64,000 nucleotides of DNA from Prochlorococcus sp. AG-347-E03 (GTDB lineage: Bacteria; Cyanobacteriota; Cyanobacteriia; PCC-6307; Cyanobiaceae), in assembly GCA_003279115.1 (NCBI GenBank), contig QCBG01000006.1, positions 25,778 to 89,777 of the forward strand, read 5' to 3'. The position numbers and the translations under genes are program-made. Below are positions 14,146 through 23,200 of this stretch, one piece after another (position 1 is the stretch's first letter; each line of letters begins with the position of its first letter). The notes beneath the pieces are model-generated. The model ran no database searches. It was not told the origin of the DNA and saw nothing but the letters and a program-made list of their open reading frames with translations.

Positions 14146-16590
14146 ATGAAAGTTTCTCAAAATTGGTTGAAAAATTTAGTAGAAATTACTTCTACTCCTG
14201 AAGATCTCTCTGAGAAATTGTCTATTGGTGGATTTGAGGTTGAATCGTTAGAAGATTGTTCAGAAAATGTAAATGGTGTTGTTTTAGGTAAGGTTTTATC
14301 TGTTTTAAAACACGAAGGATCTGACAAACTCTCAATTTGCCAAGTCGATATTGGTACTTCAAAGAAGTTACAAATTATCTGTGGTGCGCGCAATATTAAG
14401 CCAAATATTTATGTTTATGTTGCTACTGTCGGTGCGAAATTAAATGCAGTTGATTTAACTATTAAAAGAAGTGAGATTAGAAGTGTCATGAGTGAAGGAA
14501 TGATATGCTCTCTGCATGAACTAGGATTAGAAGACTCTAGCGAAGGGATAGAGATTATTGATGAAGATTTAGCCTTAAAACATAAATTAGGCACTCCAGC
14601 GGCAGACTTGCTTCAATTAAATGATTTTATATATGATTTAGCCATTACAGCTAATAGGCCTGACGGAATGTCGGTTATAGGTATAGCCCGCGAAATTTCT
14701 GCTCTTTTAGAATCCAAATTAATTTTTCCAGAATTAAACCATAAATACAATATTCATTTACTTAAGGGAATTAAACTTTGCCCAGAGGCAATAACATCTG
14801 ATTGCATTTATACAATAAGCTGCATTGATGGAGTAAATGGAGATAAATTATCGCCAAAATGGCTTAAAGACCGTATAGAAAAATCAGGTATAAAGTCGAT
14901 TAATCTTCTAGTTGATTTAACAAACTACATTCTTTTAGAACAAGGGCAACCTTTGCATGCGTTTGACAGAGAAAAACTATCTAACTTAATTGGAAAGGAA
15001 GTTTCCCCAGAAGACTTTTCTGTACGAAAAGCCAAGGATAACGAAAGTCTTATTTGTTTGGATGGTAAAAAATATGAATTAAATGACAATATTACGGTAA
15101 TTACTTGTTGCGATAAACCAATTGCTATTGCTGGGGTGATAGGTGGTTTAGAGACTTCTGTAACCAATACTACTTCTTCTATTTACCTTGAAGGCGCTGT
15201 TTTTAATCCAGTTACTATAAGAAAATCTTCAAAGGCGGTTGGAATTAGAACTGAATCTAGCAGCAGATATGAAAAAGGGATTTCTTCAAAAAATACATTA
15301 AGTGCAGTTACCAGGGCAATTAATCTTTTAGAAGAATATTTTCCTATTAATTTACCAATTATCAATACTACGAATTTAATAAATGATGAGGATATTTTTA
15401 TTAAATTACGGAGAAATCGTATACATAAGATTCTTGGGCCATTAATCATTAACGATCAATTTGAAAAAAGAAATTTATCTGACACTGAAATAGTTGATAA
15501 ATTAACACTCATAGGTTGTACCGTAAAGAGTAAAGAATATGGCTGGGATGTAGCAGTAATTCCTAATAGATCACAGGATTTAATAAGAGAAATAGATTTA
15601 ATTGAAGAAATTGCGAGATTAATAGGATATGACAGATTCGACTTGAACCTTCCTAATCCAATTAAGCCTGGAAAACTGTCATCAGAACAGTTGGCATTGA
15701 GAAAAGTAAAAAATGGTTTTACAGAAAATGGTTTTAACGAGGTACTTAGCTACTCTCTTGTTCCAGAAGATAAAGAAACTCTTATAAAGATTTCTAATCC
15801 TTTGTTATTAGAAACTAGTTGCTTAAGAGATAATATCTGGAAAGAACATTTGGAGATTGTAAACAGAAATATAAAAACTGGACAAACAAGTTGTTTTATA
15901 TTTGAATTTGGAAATGTTTTTCATAATAATACTGAATTCATTCAAGAAGAATTACTGAATGGAGCAATTTATGGCAATAAAAAATTTGGAAAATGGGTAA
16001 ATTCAGGTAAGGATAATGATCTTAATTATTTTCAAGCTAGAGGAAAGTTAAAGGAAGCATTATCATGTTTGAATATAAAAATTGATGATAAACCTACTGA
16101 TTCAATAGAGTTTCTTCATCCCGGAAGAACAGCAAAATTAATTGTTGAAGGGAAAGATGCAGGTTATTTTGGTGAAATTCATCCCAAGTTAATACTTGAA
16201 AAGAAGTCATTAAAAAAAGTTTATTTATTTAGCATAAATGTAGCTAAACTTTTGGGAGCTAGTACAAGAAAAAATAAATGGATTCCAATTTTTAAGGAAT
16301 ACCCAACTGTTCCAAAAATGGAAAGGGATATAAATTTTGTTTTCAGTAAGAAATTTTTAATTAGCGACATAACTTCACAAATAAAAAAAACAGGAAAAAA
16401 TCTCTTAGAGGATGTATATTTAATCGATGCTTTTGAAGATATTAAACTTGGGGAGGATTATATAAGCTATACATTTAGATTAATTTATAGAGATAAAGAT
16501 AAAACATTACTGGACTCAGATATTAAATCAATACACTCAAGCATCATTTCTAATATTGAAAAAAGTTTTAATACAAAATTGAGGAATTGA
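14146..16590 (+). CDS. pheT: Phenylalanyl-tRNA synthetase beta subunit
   Basis: 814 residues, full length. N-terminal tRNA-binding (OB) domain (about 40-150, VVLGKVLSVLKHEGSDKLSI), B3/B4 editing domain (about 205-375), B5 domain (about 415-490), the catalytic-like core, and a C-terminal ferredoxin-fold anticodon-binding domain (from about 715, FKEYPTVPKMERDINFVF). Forms the (alpha-beta)2 enzyme with PheS encoded elsewhere. ATG start; divergent from rpmG across 101 bases. Confidence 0.97.
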   Translation: MKVSQNWLKNLVEITSTPEDLSEKLSIGGFEVESLEDCSENVNGVVLGKVLSVLKHEGSDKLSICQVDIGTSKKLQIICGARNIKPNIYVYVATVGAKLNAVDLTIKRSEIRSVMSEGMICSLHELGLEDSSEGIEIIDEDLALKHKLGTPAADLLQLNDFIYDLAITANRPDGMSVIGIAREISALLESKLIFPELNHKYNIHLLKGIKLCPEAITSDCIYTISCIDGVNGDKLSPKWLKDRIEKSGIKSINLLVDLTNYILLEQGQPLHAFDREKLSNLIGKEVSPEDFSVRKAKDNESLICLDGKKYELNDNITVITCCDKPIAIAGVIGGLETSVTNTTSSIYLEGAVFNPVTIRKSSKAVGIRTESSSRYEKGISSKNTLSAVTRAINLLEEYFPINLPIINTTNLINDEDIFIKLRRNRIHKILGPLIINDQFEKRNLSDTEIVDKLTLIGCTVKSKEYGWDVAVIPNRSQDLIREIDLIEEIARLIGYDRFDLNLPNPIKPGKLSSEQLALRKVKNGFTENGFNEVLSYSLVPEDKETLIKISNPLLLETSCLRDNIWKEHLEIVNRNIKTGQTSCFIFEFGNVFHNNTEFIQEELLNGAIYGNKKFGKWVNSGKDNDLNYFQARGKLKEALSCLNIKIDDKPTDSIEFLHPGRTAKLIVEGKDAGYFGEIHPKLILEKKSLKKVYLFSINVAKLLGASTRKNKWIPIFKEYPTVPKMERDINFVFSKKFLISDITSQIKKTGKNLLEDVYLIDAFEDIKLGEDYISYTFRLIYRDKDKTLLDSDIKSIHSSIISNIEKSFNTKLRN

Positions 16591-16611
16591 TTGTATTGAT
16601 ATTCTTATCTA

Positions 16612-16628
16612 AGACTAATTATAAGTCT
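16612..16628. repeat. AGACT palindromic repeat, copy 1
   Basis: AGACTAATTATAAGTCT, a 17-base palindrome whose AGACT/AGTCT ends are exact reverse complements. It lies 68 bases before the ATG of the 82-residue gene and is followed by TCTCATATAAGA. It differs from copy 2 by one base. Confidence 0.6.
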
Positions 16629-16695
16629 ATATATAATTCTCATATAAGATAAGCAATAATCCTATAAAATTGATTAATGTTGTATTATAGAGTTC

Positions 16696-16944
16696 ATGAT
16701 TAATTTTCTTTCCCTATTGATATCTTCGGTGCTGTGGGTCCAAGTTCCCCAGTGGGCAGATGATTGGTCAAAATGTTCTATTGATGTGCCTGACGCTTCA
16801 TGCCATTGGTACATAACTGCACCTGATAATACATTTGGGGAGGGGTTTGATTGGGCTAATGCACCATGGTTTGATGCCAATGGATTAAGAGATGTTCCTA
16901 GCATTGATAAGCAAACTGCTATTCAAAAGCTCCAATCTAAGTAG
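16696..16944 (+). CDS. Trp-rich small exported protein (82 aa)
   Basis: A hydrophobic N-terminus (MINFLSLLISSVLWVQVP, signal peptide or anchor) is followed by a Trp/Asp-rich domain (QWADDWSKCSIDVPDASCHW) with two Cys that could form a disulfide outside the membrane, and a short helical end (DKQTAIQKLQSK). Seven Trp in 82 residues is unusual. ATG start with no clear ribosome binding site. An antisense frame (16674-16904) is judged a shadow. The downstream hairpin begins within its stop codon. Family not recognised. Confidence 0.6.
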   Translation: MINFLSLLISSVLWVQVPQWADDWSKCSIDVPDASCHWYITAPDNTFGEGFDWANAPWFDANGLRDVPSIDKQTAIQKLQSK

Positions 16945-16965
16945 TACTGTCTTTAAGGCAGTACT
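16943..16965 (+). terminator. Hairpin at the 3' end of the Trp-rich protein gene
   Basis: AGTACTG (16943-16949) pairs exactly with CAGTACT (16959-16965), with a T-C/G-G extension giving about nine pairs. It begins at the last two bases of the stop codon. No T run follows, so it may be an inefficient terminator or an mRNA-stabilising end. Confidence 0.4.
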
Positions 16966-17152
16966 TACGCTCATAAAAGTAGCTCATAGCAATACTTTCT
17001 AGCCCTTATTAATTCCTTGGACATTGAAAGGACATAATTTATTGATCTGTTATTCAATTTTTAATTTTTCCCAGGCATAAAGCAGTTTGGATATGATTTA
17101 TTCAAATCGATTAAATTAATTATCTTACTAATCTGTTTTGAGACTACATAAT

Positions 17153-17169
17153 AGACTAATAATAAGTCT
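17153..17169. repeat. AGACT palindromic repeat, copy 2
   Basis: AGACTAATAATAAGTCT, a 17-base palindrome one base different from copy 1 and followed by CATTTAAGAA, which resembles the sequence after copy 1. In the gap between convergent genes. Confidence 0.6.
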
Positions 17170-17315
17170 CATTTAAGAAGTACTATACACTAAATTTTTA
17201 TTATTTAAAATTAATTTTATCTTAATTTCATTTATACATAATTTTGTTTTCATAAATTTGAATAAAAATAATTGATTAAAATTAGAAATTTTAAACTTAA
17301 CAGCTATCTAATATG

Positions 17316-17344
17316 AGACTATTAATTAGACTTATTATTAGACT
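17316..17344. repeat. AGACT repeat cluster, copy 3 (12-base period)
   Basis: AGACT occurs three times with exact 12-base spacing (17316, 17328, 17340). The segment from 17328 on is the reverse complement of copy 2 over most of its length. The cluster ends 18 bases past the stop of the RHH-J gene (minus strand), then is followed by TATTTGAGAATT, the mirror of the flank seen at the other copies. Confidence 0.55.
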
Positions 17345-17362
17345 TATTTGAGAATTGCTATA

Positions 17363-18373
17363 CTAATCTCTATATAGATTTTTTAGCAATTGATACGCTT
17401 CATTTAATTTTCTCATTTGATCTGTTGATCCTCCAGCATCTGGATGTGTCTCTAAGGCTATTGATTTATAGGACTCCCTAATTTTACGGAATGTATGAGC
17501 TGATCCTGCTGATGTTGATAAATTCAATAATTTAAGTGCACCATGTACTGTCATTGTTGAGTCCAAAGTTTCAAATGAATTTGATCTATTATTTCGCTTA
17601 AATCTACTTACAAACCTTCTCATAAGTGTTGGTATTCTATTTATCAGATCTGATGTAGCAAAAGGGTCTTCTAAAACGCCAATCATTAATAAAACAATTT
17701 CAAGGGATGGATTTTTCTTTATCCAAAATGGGCATAATTCTGACATTAATTTATTGGCTGCACTCCAAGTAAAGGGTAGATTTTCAGTTCCATCAAGATT
17801 TGGCCATATATCCCTTTCAAACCAATCCATTGAAGCTTCTACTACATGGTCATTAGGAACTGATCCATATAAGGTTTTCCAATGACTAATTAACTCAATT
17901 CGACATTTTATTAATTCAGTTTCTTTGATTGTATTAATTTGAATATCATTAATATTCTCCTTTAATTTTTCACTATTAATACTTCTTCTTAGATTCTTTA
18001 CTTTTTTTTCAACAAAATTGGGAAGGCTTATATTTGAGTTGGCTTTTTCTTTATATTGATTGTTATTTGTAGATCTTTTATTCAAAGATATCTCATTAAC
18101 TTCTTTTTTTACATCTGATTTAATTAATACCAATGCAGTATCTTCATCAATATTTAAATTTTCACTATTATTCTTATCGTTAAAGTCTATTTCTTGCTGT
18201 TGGTTCTTAGGTAGTAAATCATCTTCTTGGAGAAGTTCTTTAAGTATCTTTTCTATTACAGGACCTCTTGCTCTAAATCCCCACTCTTTTCGTAATTGAT
18301 CAAACCTGGAAATTAGTTCCTCTGGTAAATCAATTGAAATTCTTTTTGTATTTGAATTTTCAGGAATATTCAA
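17363..18373 (-). CDS. Ribbon-helix-helix / J-domain fusion protein
   Basis: 336 residues. The N-terminal 50 (TKRISIDLPEELISRFDQLR, then RARGPVIEKILKELL) fit an RHH DNA-binding domain; about 50-150 is low-complexity and polar; the middle (about 150-265, with WKTLYGSVPNDHVVEASMDW) is unassigned; the C-terminus (about 270-336) is a J domain with HPD at 310-312 and LNEAYQLLKNL after it. TTG start. J domains recruit and stimulate DnaK, so a role joining DNA binding to chaperone activity (for example disassembling or remodelling a DNA complex) is a reasonable inference. No other co-chaperone domain is seen. Divergent from the 59-residue gene upstream. Confidence 0.75.
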   Translation of the reverse strand: MNIPENSNTKRISIDLPEELISRFDQLRKEWGFRARGPVIEKILKELLQEDDLLPKNQQQEIDFNDKNNSENLNIDEDTALVLIKSDVKKEVNEISLNKRSTNNNQYKEKANSNISLPNFVEKKVKNLRRSINSEKLKENINDIQINTIKETELIKCRIELISHWKTLYGSVPNDHVVEASMDWFERDIWPNLDGTENLPFTWSAANKLMSELCPFWIKKNPSLEIVLLMIGVLEDPFATSDLINRIPTLMRRFVSRFKRNNRSNSFETLDSTMTVHGALKLLNLSTSAGSAHTFRKIRESYKSIALETHPDAGGSTDQMRKLNEAYQLLKNLYRD

Positions 18374-18517
18374 TAATATTTTCTTGAAGAGTATGGAATT
18401 TATTTAATTTTATTCAAAAAAAATTGAAAGTCCATAAGGAATATTGTTTTTAAATTAAAACCAATTTATTTTTATGTCACAAGTCAATTAAGTATCTTTT
18501 TATAATAAAAATAAAAA

Positions 18518-18697
18518 ATGATCAATTGTTATTTCAAGTCATCTAAAGAAAAAAAGAGTTTTTATCAACACAAGAAATTAGAAATGCTCAATTATATTAA
18601 GGATTCACTTGAACGTAAAATTGCATCTGTAACAGCATCTATAGAAGTTCTAGAAAGCCAAATAAGCAGGGATAAAGAAGTTGAGGTAACTAATTAG
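18518..18697 (+). CDS. Hypothetical small coiled-coil protein (59 aa)
   Basis: After a basic start (MINCYFKSSKEKKSFYQHKK) comes MLNYIKDSLERKIASVTASI, a likely helix or coiled coil with Leu/Ile heptads. TATAAT at 18501-18506 is only 12 bases before this ATG, so either translation is nearly leaderless or it starts at the second ATG (18584, 37 residues). Ends 3 bases before the convergent Ap4A phosphorylase gene. Function unknown. Confidence 0.5.
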   Translation: MINCYFKSSKEKKSFYQHKKLEMLNYIKDSLERKIASVTASIEVLESQISRDKEVEVTN

Positions 18698-18700
18698 TAT

Positions 18701-19531
18701 TCAAACAAAACTTTCTAGAAGTTTTTCAGGGCCAAATTTCTTTAAATAATTAATATTTGAATTTTCAGTTACTAGTAGATATCCTGCAAATCCTAAACCG
18801 TTAATACTGAAACCATGAATATGATCATTTTTTCTTTTTATAATAGCGATCCATTTATTAGTTATTAAAATATTGTAGGGACATATCGGTTTCTTATCGC
18901 TAATAGGATCCCCAAGTCCCAATTTCTTGCATAACTCTAAGTAAAACTCAAAAAGACATGATGGATTTTCTAAAAAATTAAATTTGGATACAATAATATT
19001 TTTTTTAAGCTTACTATTTAGATCTTGATATGAGTTCATCTCTAAAAACCACTTTTCTCTAGGGCATGATATCTCACCTTTAGATCTACGCAGAAGTTGA
19101 AAATGCCTGTGAGGTTGACTTGCTCCCGCAATTGGAGAACTATTGAAAAACCATAATCCACTAGTATCATTATTAACTTGTTGGATCGCTCTCCAATCTT
19201 TAATATCTAACCATCCATTTTGAGGTTTCCATTCACTTGTAATAAGTAAAATATGACCTTTTTGTACAGGGTACTTATTTAATATTAGTTGATGATTATC
19301 ACCAATTTTATCAATTTCTAGTATCTTTTCCCAAGGACAAAACGGATTTTGCTTAGGACCATAAATTTTTTTTTTAATAAATTTTGAAGTATCGAGTTTC
19401 CTAATTATGAAGTCGTCTTTTTCATATAAATCTCTTGTAATAATATCAGTTTTGAGAGGATATAAAGATTCATCATCAATTGATAATCGAGTTTGTTCTA
19501 ATGCTTTTTCCCAATATATTTCTAAACTCAT
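18701..19531 (-). CDS. Ap4A phosphorylase (ATP adenylyltransferase, HIT superfamily)
   Basis: 276 residues. Cleaves diadenosine tetraphosphate with phosphate to ADP and ATP, or runs in reverse; controls signalling dinucleotides. The catalytic HIT-type motif SQPHRHFQLLRR has His141 and His143, and the substrate loop KGHILLITSEW and NSSPIAGASQPH are typical of the APA1/APA2 group. Full length. ATG start; 48 bases downstream of the DUF2237 gene on the same strand. Confidence 0.88.
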   Translation of the reverse strand: MSLEIYWEKALEQTRLSIDDESLYPLKTDIITRDLYEKDDFIIRKLDTSKFIKKKIYGPKQNPFCPWEKILEIDKIGDNHQLILNKYPVQKGHILLITSEWKPQNGWLDIKDWRAIQQVNNDTSGLWFFNSSPIAGASQPHRHFQLLRRSKGEISCPREKWFLEMNSYQDLNSKLKKNIIVSKFNFLENPSCLFEFYLELCKKLGLGDPISDKKPICPYNILITNKWIAIIKRKNDHIHGFSINGLGFAGYLLVTENSNINYLKKFGPEKLLESFV

Positions 19532-19579
19532 TTAAAAAAATTTATCATAACCATTTTAAAAAAAAAATTAAACTTGTAA

Positions 19580-19963
19580 TTACTTTTTATTAAATTGATA
19601 TTCTTTCAATTTTTCAAGAGTTACTGATTCTAAGACTACAATATTAGTTGATTCTAATATGACTTTTGGTGCAAGACCGTCTAATAATGCTTGCTTCCAC
19701 CTATCAAGACAAATACACCAATGATCACCATCCTTTAGTCCTGGGAAGGAATAAATAGGCATGGGAGTAATTAAATCATTACCTTGTGATTTACTATATT
19801 TCAGGAAATTATCATCCATCACACAACATATGGAATGATTCCCTCCATCATTCTTGTCATAGTTGCAAAATCCATCCCTGAACCACCCTGTCATAGGTGC
19901 GCAACTACAAATCTCAATTTTTTCTCCAAGGACATTTAACTGATTTTGATTATTTATGGTCAT
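19580..19963 (-). CDS. DUF2237 family protein
   Basis: 127 residues with the family's NVLGEKIEICSCAPMTGWFR start, then DGFCNYDKNDGGNHSICCVM, GNDLITPMP, FPGLKDGDHWCICLDRWKQA and APKVILESTN. Six conserved Cys and paired Asp/Gly motifs suggest metal or disulfide chemistry, but the function is not established. ATG start. Lies upstream of the Ap4A phosphorylase gene and may be co-transcribed with it. Confidence 0.85.
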   Translation of the reverse strand: MTINNQNQLNVLGEKIEICSCAPMTGWFRDGFCNYDKNDGGNHSICCVMDDNFLKYSKSQGNDLITPMPIYSFPGLKDGDHWCICLDRWKQALLDGLAPKVILESTNIVVLESVTLEKLKEYQFNKK

Positions 19964-20062
19964 AGAATTTTTTAATAATAATAAAACACCAACATTTCTT
20001 TAAAAAAGGTTGACGAGTATGGGGGGTAAGGAGGTAATAATTCTAATAAGGTTTTTTTCATT

Positions 20063-20281
20063 ATGGATTGGGACTTTACTGAAAACATAGCATTTAAAGC
20101 TCTTTATGAAGCTTTTAAAGATAGTGATGAAACTTCTGCATTAGAATTTTTATCTAGTGATGGCGCTTCATATTATCTTGAGTTAACACAGGACGCTGCG
20201 GGTGAGGGACTTGATTTAGGTGATAATGAAACGATGGAAGAACTTCAAGAAGAAATTATTGAATATTTAGAAAACAACTAA
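20063..20281 (+). CDS. Acidic small protein of unknown function (72 aa)
   Basis: MDWDFTENIAFKALYEAFKD begins a very acidic helical protein that ends MEELQEEIIEYLENN; about a quarter of the residues are Asp or Glu. Soluble, no Cys, no recognised domain. ATG start at 20063; the strong GGAGGT-like purine run lies about 30 bases upstream, too far for a normal ribosome binding site. Convergent with metH, 9 bases apart. Confidence 0.6.
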   Translation: MDWDFTENIAFKALYEAFKDSDETSALEFLSSDGASYYLELTQDAAGEGLDLGDNETMEELQEEIIEYLENN

Positions 20282-20290
20282 AGATTTAAA

Positions 20291-23200
20291 TTAAGCGCTG
20301 AAATATTTAGCTTTTGAGTGCAGTGAAATGATAGCTGTAGTACTTTGTTCTGGATGAAGTTGTTCAGATTCATCCATGGTCAAGCTTATTCTTTTTGTAT
20401 CCAACAATGATAATTGTATGTTTGAATCAGATACTTTTGGACATGCAGGATAACCAAAAGAATATCTAGCGCCTCTATATTTTTGAGCTAGTATTTCTCT
20501 ATTTTTGTCTGGTTCTTCAGTCCTAAAACCACATTCAATACGAATTAATGCATGGACATACTCAGCTAGAGCTTCTGCTAATTGCACTGTAAGTCCATGG
20601 AATAATAAATAATCGCTATATTTATCTTCTTTAAATAATTTTTGAGAATATTCACTAGCAATATCGCCCATAGTTACTGCCTGCATAGGAAATATATCTA
20701 TCGGTTTATCCTTTTTTAAATCACAATAAAAATCAGCTATGCATAAATTATTCCCAGATTTTTGTCTTGGGAAATTAAATTCGGAAATTTTATTTAATGA
20801 TTTATCATCAAATAAGAAAATACTATTATCTTTTCTACCGCATCTGAAATATCCATAAACTGCTTTGGGAGAAATAAGTTTTTTTTCTACAATTGTCTCT
20901 AACCACCTATCTAGCAATGGTTTAGCATATGAATCCAAATAGTTATTGTATTCATCTACGCTTTGGTTTTTTCCTTTTTTTATTTGCCATTGTCCGCTAA
21001 ATAGAGCTTTTGTATCTAAATAAAAAATTAACTTATTTAAATCTATATCAATCTCGTTCAAGACTTTCGTTCCCAAAAAAGGGGCTTGAATTGGTTCTTC
21101 TTCATTTATAAATTTAGATCTTATAAAATTTTCTTTTAAATTTAATTTAGAAGTCTCTATATTTATAGAAATTGATTTTTTAACAGCTTGAGAGTTGGAT
21201 TTTGATGAAGCTAAATTAATATTTATACCCTCATTTTTAATGAAACCCTCTGTATTTGACCAATTACCCTTTTTTTTATTATCCATATATTCATTCATAA
21301 ATTTAAGATCAGTGAACGCGTCTTTTCCGTACAATATTTTCCCTTTATATATTTTGCTGCAGTCCTCATTTACAAATTTTGGAGTTAAGGCTGCGCCTCC
21401 TAATATTACTGGTACACTAATATTTTCATTGTTAAATGCTTCTAAATTATCTTTCATAAAAGCAGTTGATTTAACAAGTAATCCACTCATAGCGATGCAA
21501 TCTGCATTGTGCTTTTTTTGTGCGTCTATAATTGCTGAAACATCTTGCTTTATTCCAAGATTTATTACGTCATAACCATTATTTGTAAGTATTATGTCTA
21601 CCAAATTTTTTCCTATATCATGAACATCGCCTTTGACAGTAGCAATTAAGAGTTTTCCATTTGATATGTTTTCATCTACAGTTTCCATATATGGTTCTAA
21701 AATTGAAACAGCAAATTTCATTGTTTCTGCTGATTGGAGTACAAATGGCAATTGCATTTGACCTGAACCAAATAAATCTCCTACAACTTTCATCCCATCA
21801 AGTAAAAAAGTATTAATTATTTCAAGAGGTTTATATTTTTTTAACGCTTTATTTAATTGATCCTCTAAACCTATTTTTTCTCCATCAATAATATGATTTT
21901 TTAGACTTTCTTCCAGAGTTAGATTTTTATTTTCTATAGATGCTTTTTTGAAATCTTGAATAGATAAATCTTGAAAAGCCTTTGTTAATTCTACTAATGG
22001 ATCATAAATACAAATATCATCTTCAAATTCTCTTTTGTCATATATCAAATCTAAGCAAAGCTTTTTAGTTTCTTCAGAAATTTTTGATAATGGCAAAATT
22101 TTATTTGGTGCGATGATAGCAGAATCCAATCCTGCTTTAATGCATTCATCTAAAAATATTGAATTTAGATTAATTCTTGATAATGGTGAAAGACCAAAAC
22201 TAATGTTTGATATCCCCAGTATGATATGAATATCTGGGAAATTTTCACGAATTTTTGATATAGCATTAATTGTTTCTTTAGCGTTTAATCTATCTTCTTC
22301 TATCCCAGTAGATATTGGCAGAGCTAATGGATCAAAAAATAGCTCATAATCTGACAAGCCACATTCTCTAGTTCTATTAAGCGCTCGTTTTACAATATTA
22401 TATTTTTTATCTGCATTCCTTGCCATTCCATCTTCATCAATAGTTCCTACAACAAGACCCGAACCATACCCTAAGGCTAAATTTAGTACTTGATCAAATC
22501 TTTCATTGCCATCTTCGTAATTGGTTGAATTTATAATACATTTACCACCAGCTGACTTTAATCCACTTTCCATTTTGTCAGCATCTGTAGAGTCAATCAT
22601 TAATGGCAAATTTATATTGGTGACTAGTCTTGAAGTTATTTCTTTCATATCTTTCACTCCGTCTCTCCCCACATAATCAACATTTACATCAAGAACGTGT
22701 GCATTTTCTTTTTGTTGTTGCTTGGCAATTGAAACTAGTCCATCCCAATCGTCGTTATTTAATAACTCCCTTACCTTTTTAGATCCACTTGCATTTAATC
22801 TTTCTCCTACAATCAAGATAGAATTGTCCTGTTTGTATGGAACAGAATTATATATTGATGATGCAGAAGGAATATAACCACTTAAATTGTTATTACCAAT
22901 TTTGTTAGACCTTTCGTTATAAGTAATTTCATCGATTATTGAAGAAAGATATTTAATATGATCAGGTGTTGTACCACAACATCCACCTATTAATTGAACT
23001 TTAAAGTCATATATAAAATTCATTAACTGCATCTTCAATTCTATTGGCTTTAATCTGTAGTGAGCAACACCACCAATATTTTCAGGAAGTCCTGCATTGG
23101 GAATACAGCTTATAGCGAAAGGAGAATTTTCAGATAAATATTTAATATGTTCTTTCATTTGTTCTGGACCAGTTGCACAATTCAGACCAAGGATATCTAT

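Larger units (their letters stand above)
16966..17362. other. Gene-free 3'-3' gap of about 400 bases
   Basis: No open frame above about 20 codons looks coding on either strand. The gap lies between two convergent genes, where a minimal genome normally leaves only tens of bases. It is very AT-rich and holds AGACT repeat copies 2 and 3. Near its right end, GAATTGCTATACTAATCTC could be a plus-strand -10 region. A small RNA is possible but I see no convincing terminator. Confidence 0.5.

Noticed and set aside
16674..16904. Minus-strand frame antisense to the Trp-rich small protein
   Set aside because: The plus-strand frame has a signal-like N-terminus and a hairpin at its end; the antisense frame has no hydrophobic or domain features and starts inside the coding region.
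20019..20090. 23-codon frame MGGKEVIIL overlapping the acidic protein gene
   Set aside because: Kept only as an observation; it is too short and unsupported to be called a gene.
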